NCBI GenBank assembly: GCA_034437755.1 | Contig: DAOTTV010000078.1 | Location: 1 to 64,000, forward strand | Direction: 5' to 3' | Origin: JAUZRW01 sp034437755 | Lineage (GTDB): Bacteria; Chloroflexota; Anaerolineae; Aggregatilineales; Phototrophicaceae | DNA length: 64,000 bases | In this document: positions 51,206 to 58,692 of the stretch, piece by piece | How positions within the stretch are numbered: the first letter of the stretch is position 1 | Layout of the letters: every line of letters starts with the position of its first letter | Notes under the pieces: model-generated | The model's database searches: none | What the model saw: only the letters and a program-made list of their open reading frames with translations | What the model was told of the DNA's origin: nothing | Made by a program: the position numbers and the translations under genes

Positions 51206-51368
51206 GCAACTACTCAGGTAGAGCCTTCTTGTGGGGTTTACCCCACGCCCCAGCAGGGGATGTCTCCCTTGCACCCCATTTTTGCCGAACGCTTCGTGTT
51301 TGGCGGGTACAGGTTCAAAGGACGATCGTCCTTTATGGGGTTCGGGGGCAACGCTCCTGAGTAGTTAC
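51206..51368 (+). mobile_element. MITE family 1, copy B (163 bp, perfect 8-bp target duplication)
   Basis: This is the sister of 4796-4960, with left end GCAACTACTCAGG and right end CCTGAGTAGTTAC. It is flanked by AGTCACTC on both sides (51198-51205 and 51369-51376). It lies in the 336-bp gap between the Mug and glycosyltransferase genes; the rest of that gap shows no gene. The internal hairpin is kept despite base changes: GCCGAACGC pairs with GTGTTTGGC through G-T pairs. Confidence 0.88.
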
Positions 51369-51481
51369 AGTCACTCTATGTATGTGATGGCGGATTCTGT
51401 ACAATGGTTCGATGAATATCTAAGCGTGCGTTTTTTAGCCCATTCAACTGATCAACTAGTAAGCAAGCCATTTTGGACATC

Positions 51482-52474
51482 ATGACACCACCGACTTATT
51501 CGATTGTCGCCCCTGTATACAACGAAGAAGGCAACCTACACGTATTTTATGAGCGTGTCGCTGAGACGATGAATCGCCTCGACGAAACATGGGAACTGAT
51601 TCTAGTCAATGACGGTAGCCGCGACGGATCATATGACATCATGCAAGACCTCGCCACCCGCGATGGCAAGGTACGCTATGTGAACTTCGCCCGCAATTTC
51701 GGTCACCAGACGGCTGTCACCGCCGGCATCGACTATGCGACGGGTGACGCGGTCATCCTCATCGACAGTGATTTACAAGACCCACCGGAAGTGATCGCCG
51801 ATTTGATCGAACAGTGGAAAGCGGGTTACGATGTCGTGTACGCTGTGCGCGCCGATCGACGGGGCGAAAGCTGGTTTAAGTTGGCGACAGCGAAGATGTT
51901 CTACCGCGTGCTATACCGCATTACGGATGTTGATATTCCGCTGGATACGGGCGACTTTCGGCTGATGGATCGGCAGGTAGCGGATGTTCTGCGCCAGATG
52001 CGCGAACACAATCGCTTCATACGCGGCATGACCAGCTGGGCGGGCTTCAAGCAGACGGGGGTCGAATACGTGCGCCACGCGCGCGAGTGGGGCGAGACCA
52101 AATATCCCCTGCGTAAAATGCTCAACTTCGCGTTAGATGCCGTGACGAGCTTCTCGTTCTTCCCCTTGCAAATCATGGCGTATGCCAGTTCATTTCTGGC
52201 GATGGTCGCGATTTTAGTCGCCATCGTGATTTCAGCCTTGCGACTATCATTCGGTGAGGAATTCTTCGGCGGGCAGGCGACGACGATCGTTCTGTTGTTG
52301 CTGTTGAGTTCATTCCAGCTCTTCTTCTTATTTTTGATGGGGCAGTACATCGCCCGCATCTACGACGAGACACGCGGTCGCCCCTTATACGTGGTGGCGA
52401 AAACCGGCGGCTTCGACCAAACGCAAGCATCTCCCCCACCTCATGAAGACGTTGAGAAGGAGTCGAATATCTGA
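51482..52474 (+). CDS. Glycosyltransferase family 2, polyisoprenyl-phosphate type (GtrB/DPM1-like), with two C-terminal membrane helices
   Basis: The 330-residue product has the GT-A start YSIVAPVYNEEGN, the nucleotide-sugar motif LIDSDLQDPPE, the catalytic-side ETKYPLRKMLNFALD and then two hydrophobic segments (about 225-290). This layout is that of GtrB and dolichyl-phosphate-mannose synthases, which load a sugar onto a lipid carrier. ATG 51482 is preferred over the TTG at 51473. It overlaps the next small gene by ATGA. Confidence 0.92.
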   Translation: MTPPTYSIVAPVYNEEGNLHVFYERVAETMNRLDETWELILVNDGSRDGSYDIMQDLATRDGKVRYVNFARNFGHQTAVTAGIDYATGDAVILIDSDLQDPPEVIADLIEQWKAGYDVVYAVRADRRGESWFKLATAKMFYRVLYRITDVDIPLDTGDFRLMDRQVADVLRQMREHNRFIRGMTSWAGFKQTGVEYVRHAREWGETKYPLRKMLNFALDAVTSFSFFPLQIMAYASSFLAMVAILVAIVISALRLSFGEEFFGGQATTIVLLLLLSSFQLFFLFLMGQYIARIYDETRGRPLYVVAKTGGFDQTQASPPPHEDVEKESNI

Positions 52475-52704
52475 TGACTGAGGACGACATGCGCCAACAG
52501 GTGAGCGCGTACAACGAATTGGTCAAGCAGTATCACGCGCTCGATGAAGAGATCGACACCCTGCTGAGCAGTTACGGCGGCTATACTGAGAATATGACCG
52601 ACAGCGCCATGCAGACCTATCGCGCGCTGGCACGCAAGCGGGATGACGTTTTCAACCAGATGCGGACGATGGAACGCATCCTATTTGCAGACGGTAACGA
52701 ATAG
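52474..52704 (+). CDS. Small helical protein of unknown function
   Basis: The 76-residue product is mostly helical and acidic, with heptad-like spacing (LVKQYHALDEEIDTLLSSYG) that suggests a coiled coil. It has no signal or membrane segment. The start codon overlaps the glycosyltransferase stop, so they are co-translated. I do not recognise it; a regulator or subunit of the transferase is only inferred from coupling. Confidence 0.7.
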   Translation: MTEDDMRQQVSAYNELVKQYHALDEEIDTLLSSYGGYTENMTDSAMQTYRALARKRDDVFNQMRTMERILFADGNE

Positions 52705-52779
52705 CGTTATATTGTGATGGGAGCTAGCAATCAGCTTGCTAACCCATCAATCCGTTCGTTATTGAGTTGAGTCGCTCTT

Positions 52780-53472
52780 ATGTATCCTGACGACCGTGTG
52801 CTTGTGGGTATCATCAACCGCAAGCGTGATCTTGATTACTTCCTCAAAGCACAGTGGTATCGCGTGCCACAACACCGCTTTCCACAGGGGATATTCACGG
52901 AATATGTTGCCATTTATCTGAGCGGTTATCCGGCGCGTAAACGGGGGCAAGGGGGCATCTGTTATTATGCGTCGCTAGCCGGTGTCGAGCTTGCATATCG
53001 TCGCGATCTCTTGCCGGAAGAAGCCGCACACCCGCGTGCCGATGACACCTACTATCAATTACAGGTGCGCGACATCGAAGGGCGCACGCCGCCGATCACG
53101 AACCCGACTAAACGCCCGATCAGCTTTATCTTCACGACGTGGGATCGCTTCACACAGGCGCAGACTATCGCGGATTTATACAGCACGGCGGATTACTTCG
53201 TCGATCGCATCTATCATGCCCTGCGGGATCGTCGGATTCGATCACAACGTTACTGGGATGCCCAACGCAAAGAGACCGGTTATGGCGCAGGATTTCGCAT
53301 CGTGTGCGAGCGTGGCGTGCTGAACGCGCACATCGGTGCGAGTAGCGATGATGACACAATTTTCAATCTCGATTTGGCGCACGACGAAGACGACATTCTG
53401 CGCGAGATCGAAACGCGCATCGCTAGCATGGGCGGTGTCGTGACTTTGCCCGTGCCCCCCAACGAGAGCTAG
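52780..53472 (+). CDS. Protein of unknown function
   Basis: I do not recognise this 230-residue soluble protein. It has no signal peptide or membrane helix. Features visible: an N-terminal DDRVLVGIINRKRDLDYFL, a Tyr/Arg-rich middle, a conserved-looking PISFIFTTWDRFTQAQT, and an acidic C-terminal part. Some of the pattern (YYASLAGVELAYRRDLL) might suggest a nuclease-like or nucleotide-related fold, but no catalytic motif is clear. It starts 75 bp after the small gene. A MITE follows. Confidence 0.7.
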   Translation: MYPDDRVLVGIINRKRDLDYFLKAQWYRVPQHRFPQGIFTEYVAIYLSGYPARKRGQGGICYYASLAGVELAYRRDLLPEEAAHPRADDTYYQLQVRDIEGRTPPITNPTKRPISFIFTTWDRFTQAQTIADLYSTADYFVDRIYHALRDRRIRSQRYWDAQRKETGYGAGFRIVCERGVLNAHIGASSDDDTIFNLDLAHDEDDILREIETRIASMGGVVTLPVPPNES

Positions 53473-53536
53473 ATTAGCGGATATTCATCATCGGACAATA
53501 TGCGTCCGGTGCTGAATGCGCTATGATTGAGTTTAT

Positions 53537-53720
53537 GGGTCTTTCGTATTTTGCGTGGTCACGCTCTTTTTGTTCCCTTTTTGAAAAAAGGGAACGCCAA
53601 AAACTTTTGCTTTTTGAACGCTGTTCGTTCAAAATGAACAAGGTCAAGGAACTATCTTTCCTTATGGGAGTGCGGGGGCAAAGCCCCTGCCACAAAAACC
53701 ACGCGACATTCCAAAGAGCC
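53537..53720 (+). mobile_element. MITE family 2, copy B (184 bp, perfect 8-bp target duplication)
   Basis: It is bounded by imperfect 23-bp inverted repeats and flanked by the identical octamer GAGTTTAT (53529-53536 and 53721-53728). Relative to copy A it has about 50 bp more in its centre, with a hairpin GTTCCCTTTTTGAAAAAAGG. Its right end lies 41 bp before the GTG of npdG, as copy A does before folD. The 289-bp gap shows no gene. Confidence 0.87.
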
Positions 53721-53761
53721 GAGTTTATTATTCAGAGTATGAGATGAGAAAGTGATAGATT

Positions 53762-54439
53762 GTGACGGAACAAGACGCACCGCTTATCAAATCCATTGCT
53801 GTACTCGGTGGTACAGGCAAAGAGGGATCAGCATTGGCGAAACGCTGGGCATTGCACGGTTACCGCGTAGTCATCGGCTCGCGTAATTTAGACAAAGCTC
53901 AACGGGCTGTCGAAGAGATGAACGCCGAGCTAGAAAGCGATTATCTCGTCGGCATGACTAACGAGGATGCCGCGCGCACAGCAGGCCTAGTCGTACTCAG
54001 CGTGCCCTATAGCGCCCATCGCGCCACGCTGGAGAGCGTCAAAGATCATCTCACGGGGAAAATATTGGTCGATGTCACTGTACCAATTATCCCACCGGAT
54101 GTCAGCACGGTGACGATCCCGGAGGGATCATCGGCGGCACAAGAAGCGCAAGCCTTGCTCGGTGATGATGTGCGGGTCGTCTCGGCATTCCAAAACGTGA
54201 GTTACGTCAAGCTGAAGCAGTTAGGCGCGCGCGTCGATTGTGATGTGCTGATTACAGGGGATGATGCCGACGCAAAAGAAGACGTGATCGAACTCGTCAA
54301 AGCGGCGGGTATGCGCGGTATCGACATCGGGCCATTAGCGAATGCTGTCGTTGCCGAAGCCCTGACACCAGCATTGCTCTACATCAACAAGAAGTATAAG
54401 GTTAAGGGTGCGGGGATTCGCATCACAGGGATTGAATGA
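53762..54439 (+). CDS. npdG: NADPH-dependent F420 reductase
   Basis: The enzyme (Fno/NpdG) moves hydride between NADPH and coenzyme F420. The 225-residue product has the Rossmann start IAVLGGTGKEGSALAKRWA, GSRNLDKAQ (NADP phosphate site), then VVLSVPYSAHRAT and VDVTVP. It starts with GTG 53762. cofE follows: the frames are one base apart at the junction (TGA, then GTG at 54441). A MITE lies just upstream. Confidence 0.94.
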   Translation: MTEQDAPLIKSIAVLGGTGKEGSALAKRWALHGYRVVIGSRNLDKAQRAVEEMNAELESDYLVGMTNEDAARTAGLVVLSVPYSAHRATLESVKDHLTGKILVDVTVPIIPPDVSTVTIPEGSSAAQEAQALLGDDVRVVSAFQNVSYVKLKQLGARVDCDVLITGDDADAKEDVIELVKAAGMRGIDIGPLANAVVAEALTPALLYINKKYKVKGAGIRITGIE

Positions 54440-54440
54440 C

Positions 54441-55202
54441 GTGTATCCTTCGTTCAAGGCGATTGCCCTCCCCAACATTCCCATGATCCAGCGCGATGAT
54501 GATCTGCCACAGATCATCTTAACCGCAGTCGCAGACGCAGGATATGCTCTGCGGACAGATGACGTGCTAGTGATCTCGTCGAAAATCGTCAGCAAGGCTG
54601 AAGGACGCTGGGTACGGCTAGCGGATGTCGTCGCATCCGATGAGGCACAGGCATTAGCCCAACAGACGAAGAAAGACCCGCGCTTGGTCGAGCTGATCCT
54701 ACGCGAGAGCAATAGTATCTCGCGGCAACGGGTGGGCGTTGTGGTGACCGAGCATCGTCTCGGTTTCGTCTCGGCAAATTCAGGCATCGATCAATCGAAC
54801 GTCGATGACACGGGTGAGAATATCTTACTCTTACCACACGACCCCGATCAGACGGCACGCCACATCCGCACCGCGCTCCACACCGCGACTGATCAGCAGT
54901 GTGCGATCGTCATCAGCGACACACACGGACGACCGTTTCGATTAGGCAATATCGGCGTGGCGATCGGCGTGGCTGGTATGCAAGCCCTATGGGATCGGCG
55001 TGGCGAGCGCGATTTGTTCGGGCGCGAGATGGTCGCTACTGTACAGGGGTATGCGGATTTAGTCGCATCGACTGCCCATTTGATCTGTGGCGAAGGTGCA
55101 GAGGGCTATCCGGTGGTTTTGATACGCGGTCTGGATTTCCCGCAGGGGGATGGACGCGCCGCCGATCTCAACCGGTCGCCCGATGAAGACCTGTATCGCT
55201 GA
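54441..55202 (+). CDS. cofE: Coenzyme F420-0:L-glutamate ligase
   Basis: CofE adds glutamate residues to F420-0. The 253-residue product has the family segments IILTAVADAGYALRTDDVLVISSKIVSKAEGR (core DVLVISSKIVSKAEGR), then the GTP/metal region VISDTHGRPFRLG and VAIGVAGM. The GTG at 54441 is chosen because it is 1 bp after the preceding stop; a longer in-frame start at 54408 would overlap npdG without a family match. The F420 reductase upstream and cofD/cofC downstream support the call. Confidence 0.93.
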   Translation: MYPSFKAIALPNIPMIQRDDDLPQIILTAVADAGYALRTDDVLVISSKIVSKAEGRWVRLADVVASDEAQALAQQTKKDPRLVELILRESNSISRQRVGVVVTEHRLGFVSANSGIDQSNVDDTGENILLLPHDPDQTARHIRTALHTATDQQCAIVISDTHGRPFRLGNIGVAIGVAGMQALWDRRGERDLFGREMVATVQGYADLVASTAHLICGEGAEGYPVVLIRGLDFPQGDGRAADLNRSPDEDLYR

Positions 55203-55305
55203 GCAATACTAACAGAAATCCTATATCTCTGTGATATTATGTTTATGAGAATTATGGCAAGTATTATCTGACAATAAGCAATCGTTACAGATTAACAAAT
55301 TATTC

Positions 55306-55914
55306 ATGAATCAACGTCCCGTTTTATCGAGCATTTACACCCGTCGTTCTCTGCGGCGATATCAACAAGATCGACCTGTAGAGCGCGAGATCATCGAAGC
55401 CATTTTGACTGCGGGAACGTGGTCACCATCGGCGCACAATCGGCAACCGTGGCGCTTTGCTGTGTTACAAGCAGTCGCTAGCAAGCAAAAACTCGCGCGA
55501 GCAATGGGCGCACGCTTGCGTCATGACTTAGAAGCGGATGCTGTGCCGGAAGAAGTCATCGCGAAGGACGTGAATCGTTCTTACGATCGCCTGACATCCG
55601 CGCCGATCTTGGTTGTGCTGTGTCTGTCGATGGTCGATATGGATACTTACAGCGACGATACGCGCAATCACAACGAGTACATCATGGCTATTCAAAGCAC
55701 GGCGATGGCTGGTCAAAATATATTGCTGGCGGCACACGCGCACAAATTAGGGGCATGTTGGATGTGTGCGCCGCTCTTCTGTCCGGATGTCGTGCGCGAC
55801 GTGCTCGACCTGCCCGACGATTGGCAAGCACAGGGTATCATCACCATGGGCTATCCGGCACAAGAGCGCGATAGAACACGCGAACCATTAGAAACGAGGG
55901 TGCTTTGGCGTTAA
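55306..55914 (+). CDS. Nitroreductase-fold flavoprotein like the C-terminal domain of FbiB (dehydro-F420-0 reductase)
   Basis: The 202-residue product begins SSIYTRRSLRRYQQ, has APSAHNRQPWRF-like SPSAHNRQPWRFAVL, an HKLGACWMCAPLFCPD segment and GYPAQERDRT. In Actinobacteria this fold is fused to CofE as FbiB and reduces dehydro-F420-0 with FMNH2. Here it is a separate gene between cofE and cofD. No strong ribosome site precedes its ATG. Its 3' end overlaps cofD by 10 bp. Confidence 0.85.
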   Translation: MNQRPVLSSIYTRRSLRRYQQDRPVEREIIEAILTAGTWSPSAHNRQPWRFAVLQAVASKQKLARAMGARLRHDLEADAVPEEVIAKDVNRSYDRLTSAPILVVLCLSMVDMDTYSDDTRNHNEYIMAIQSTAMAGQNILLAAHAHKLGACWMCAPLFCPDVVRDVLDLPDDWQAQGIITMGYPAQERDRTREPLETRVLWR

Positions 55915-56855
55915 GAGATCAAAATGTTGTCGTCCTCGTGGGCGGGGTTGGTGGCGCGAAGCTGGCGCTGGGTTTACAGATGATTGTACCGCCCGAAAAT
56001 TTGACGATCATCGTCAACACTGGCGATGACTTCTGGCATTATGGCTTACGCATCTGCCCGGATGTGGATACAGTTCTGTATACCCTATCGGGGCGGGTGA
56101 ACCAAACATTTGGCTGGGGCGTGGCAGGCGACACAACAACAACGCTCGACACATTGCGCGCTTTCGGTGAGGATACGTGGTTCAAATTAGGCGATAAAGA
56201 CATCGCGACGCATCTCTTACGGACGCACATGCTCCGACAGGGCGAACGCCTGACGAACATCATCGCCCATCTGGCAGATGCGATGGACATCGCGCCGACA
56301 GTGTTGCCGATGACCGACATCGAAGTGGCAACGATTGTCGATACCGAAGAATACGGCGAATTGGAATTCCAGACCTATTTCGTAAGGCATCGCTGGCAAC
56401 CGACTGTCAAAGGTATTAGATACGACGGAAGCGAGACCGCGATTATGACGGATGAGGTGCAGGCGGCTTTGCAAAATGCCGACATGATTCTTCTCGGCCC
56501 ATCGAACCCGTGGCTGTCGATTGCACCGATTTTATCGATACCGGACATGCGCGCTACCCTAACCGCGCGGTCGATTCCACGGGTGGCAGTCACGCCGATT
56601 GTGGATGGTGATGCGATCAAAGGGCCGGCGGCAAAACTGATGCGTGAACTCGGTTACGAGGTATCAGCGACCGCTGTCGCGCAATACTATGGCGATGTCC
56701 TGACGGGCTTCGTCTACGATCAACGCGATACCAAGTTTCAATCTCATGGTTTGGATAGCGTTGGGTTTGATACAATAATGACAACAGATGAGGATAAATC
56801 GGCACTTGCCCGCAATATCCTCAATTGGATACTAACGAAGAGGGAGGCTATATGA
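55905..56855 (+). CDS. cofD: 2-phospho-L-lactate (or phosphoenolpyruvate) transferase
   Basis: CofD/FbiA joins the phosphate side chain to FO to form F420-0 or its dehydro form. The 316-residue product begins VVVLVGGVGGAKLALGL, has VNTGDDFWHYGLRICPD and LLGPSNPWLSIAPILS, all typical. TTG start with GAGGG before it, inside the end of the preceding gene. cofC follows with an ATGA overlap. Confidence 0.95.
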   Translation: MALRDQNVVVLVGGVGGAKLALGLQMIVPPENLTIIVNTGDDFWHYGLRICPDVDTVLYTLSGRVNQTFGWGVAGDTTTTLDTLRAFGEDTWFKLGDKDIATHLLRTHMLRQGERLTNIIAHLADAMDIAPTVLPMTDIEVATIVDTEEYGELEFQTYFVRHRWQPTVKGIRYDGSETAIMTDEVQAALQNADMILLGPSNPWLSIAPILSIPDMRATLTARSIPRVAVTPIVDGDAIKGPAAKLMRELGYEVSATAVAQYYGDVLTGFVYDQRDTKFQSHGLDSVGFDTIMTTDEDKSALARNILNWILTKREAI

Positions 56856-57499
56856 GCTTATGGGTGATTTTACCAGTTAAACCGCTCAATCGTGCTAAAA
56901 GTCGTCTGGCAGATATTCTGTCACCAGAACAGCGGTATGATTTTGCACTGGCGATGTTCCAGAACATTTTGCGTATCACACAGCAAGCCTCGCAGATTAC
57001 CGGAACCTTGGTCATCAGTCGTGATACAAAAGTACTCGCTTTAGCGCGTGAAGCAGGCGCGAAAACCGTCCAGGAAAGCAACCGAAGTGATCTCAACCCG
57101 GCGTTGACCCGTGCGACAGAAGTGGTCAAGGCGTGGGGTGGGGATGCTGTACTTATACTACCAGCTGATTTGCCCTTTATAACAACAGACGATATTGAAA
57201 ATATTATTGAGATGGGAACTGAGACCCCGTCAGTTGTCTTGGCAACGGATCGCGTTCAGGATGGGACAAACGCGCTCCTTGTGCGTCCGGCGGGGTTGAT
57301 CGACTATAACTATGGCGAAGGTAGTTTCACCCGTCACTTACAAGCCGCCCAGCGTGCCGGAGCCAATGTGCAATACTATATGTCCGATAGCGTGACACTC
57401 GACATCGACACCCCTGCTGATCTGAAATTGTACAATCGCTGGCTCAAGCTGGAGCAACACCTTCTGCCGCCATTTTTACCAGATAATTTAACAGCATAA
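56852..57499 (+). CDS. cofC: 2-phospho-L-lactate guanylyltransferase
   Basis: CofC/FbiD activates 2-phospholactate (or phosphoenolpyruvate) with GTP for CofD. The 215-residue product starts LWVILPVKPLNRAKSRLADIL (core VKPLNRAKSRL), has a nucleotidyltransferase strand with LILPADLPFI and ends with TLDIDTPADLKL. The ATG at 56852 has AGGGAGG before it; an upstream TTG would overlap cofD further. An intrinsic terminator follows the gene. Confidence 0.95.
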   Translation: MSLWVILPVKPLNRAKSRLADILSPEQRYDFALAMFQNILRITQQASQITGTLVISRDTKVLALAREAGAKTVQESNRSDLNPALTRATEVVKAWGGDAVLILPADLPFITTDDIENIIEMGTETPSVVLATDRVQDGTNALLVRPAGLIDYNYGEGSFTRHLQAAQRAGANVQYYMSDSVTLDIDTPADLKLYNRWLKLEQHLLPPFLPDNLTA

Positions 57500-57528
57500 C
57501 GCTGATAGCCATAGCACATAAACACAAG

Positions 57529-57557
57529 AACGGGGACACCTTATCTGTCCCCGTTTT
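57529..57557 (+). terminator. Intrinsic terminator after cofC
   Basis: A 10-bp perfect stem AACGGGGACA/TGTCCCCGTT with loop CCTTATC is followed by TTGATTT. It lies between cofC and the luciferase-like gene, 24 bp before the start of the latter. Confidence 0.85.
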
Positions 57558-57581
57558 GATTTGGGGAGAGCAGATAAGATC

Positions 57582-58589
57582 ATGTCCGATCGAGTAGGCT
57601 TATACTTGCAGGATGACTTCACGCTGGCGGATTCGATTGATTTCGTCAAGTATGCAGAGGCGCGCGGTTTCGAGAGCGTCTGGCAATCCGAGACGCGCCT
57701 CGTGCGCGATTGCATCGTGCCGATGGCGGCTTATGCGACCGTTACCTCGCGCATTCGCATTGGTGCCGGCGTGATGAATATCTGGACGCGCAACGTGGCG
57801 ACGATGGCAGCGGAACTAGTGACGCTCGATGACATCGCGCGTGATCGTATCATCTGCGGGCTAGGCACGTGGTACGACCCGCTCGCGGCGCAGGTCGGCG
57901 TGACGCGGCGCAAGCACCTGTTCGCCATGCGCGAAGTGTTGACAACCCTCAAACGTCTCATGCAGTTCGAGCGCGTGACGTATCGTGGCGAGTTCGTCCA
58001 TCTCGATGACGTGCATCTCGACATCGTGACCGGACGGCGACAAGCGCGCCGCATCCCGTTTTATATCGGCGCGACCGGCGCAAAGACGCTGGCACTCGCG
58101 GGGGAAATCGCCGATGGCGTGCTGTTGAATTATCTCGTATCGCCCCATTACAACGAGATGGCGATCGCCCAGATCGAAATCGGCGCGAAGCAAGCCGACC
58201 GCCTCTTACATCACATCGACCGCCCGCAATTGATCGTCTGCTCTGTCAGTGTTAATCGTGATGATGCGCTGAACACCGCCCGTCGTCTCGTGGCACAGTA
58301 CATCGTGCAACAACCCCAGCTGATGCGCGCCAACGGCATGCCGCAGGGCTTGATTGACGAACTGGCGCAAGTTTTACCGCCGACAGCCTCATTAGAACGC
58401 ATCGAACAGGCGATGACGCTAGTGCCTGATGATGTCGTACAGATGGTCACAGCGTCCGGCACGCCCGATGAAGTCAAAGCTAAAGTGCGCCAGTATGTCG
58501 CTTCTGGCACGACGATGCCGGTGCTATATCCGCTCGGGCGTGATGTGCGTTTGCTGATTGATACGTTCGCAAATGGCTATTCAAGCTGA
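57582..58589 (+). CDS. Luciferase-like F420-dependent oxidoreductase (Mer-like)
   Basis: The 335-residue product has the TIM-barrel family start VGLYLQDDFTLADSIDFVKYAEARGFESVWQSE (core FESVWQSE), then GAGVMNIWTRN, GLGTWYDPLAAQVG and IPFYIGATGAKTL. This is the luciferase-like monooxygenase superfamily, and the resemblance is to methylenetetrahydromethanopterin reductase. It is likely to use the F420 made by the cluster just upstream, though a FMN enzyme is possible. Start ATG 57582 with GGGGAGAG upstream. Its 3' end is duplicated (see repeat). Confidence 0.88.
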   Translation: MSDRVGLYLQDDFTLADSIDFVKYAEARGFESVWQSETRLVRDCIVPMAAYATVTSRIRIGAGVMNIWTRNVATMAAELVTLDDIARDRIICGLGTWYDPLAAQVGVTRRKHLFAMREVLTTLKRLMQFERVTYRGEFVHLDDVHLDIVTGRRQARRIPFYIGATGAKTLALAGEIADGVLLNYLVSPHYNEMAIAQIEIGAKQADRLLHHIDRPQLIVCSVSVNRDDALNTARRLVAQYIVQQPQLMRANGMPQGLIDELAQVLPPTASLERIEQAMTLVPDDVVQMVTASGTPDEVKAKVRQYVASGTTMPVLYPLGRDVRLLIDTFANGYSS

Positions 58590-58616
58590 TTGATACGTTC
58601 GCAAATGGCTATTCAA
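58553..58616 (+). repeat. Perfect 32-bp tandem duplication at the 3' end of the luciferase-like gene
   Basis: Positions 58553-58584 and 58585-58616 are identical. The first copy encodes the last residues DTFANGYS; the second follows the stop codon that is created at the junction. It shows a recent small duplication. Confidence 0.9.
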
Positions 58617-58692
58617 AATGAACGAGGGGCTTGATATAGTCAGCACATGCAGTTTTATGAGATAACACGCATATTATCAGCGACGAGGCACG

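Noticed and set aside
44220..53740. MITE family 2 as CRISPR-like repeats
   Set aside because: Only two copies far apart, with inverted ends and target duplications and no spacers or cas genes.
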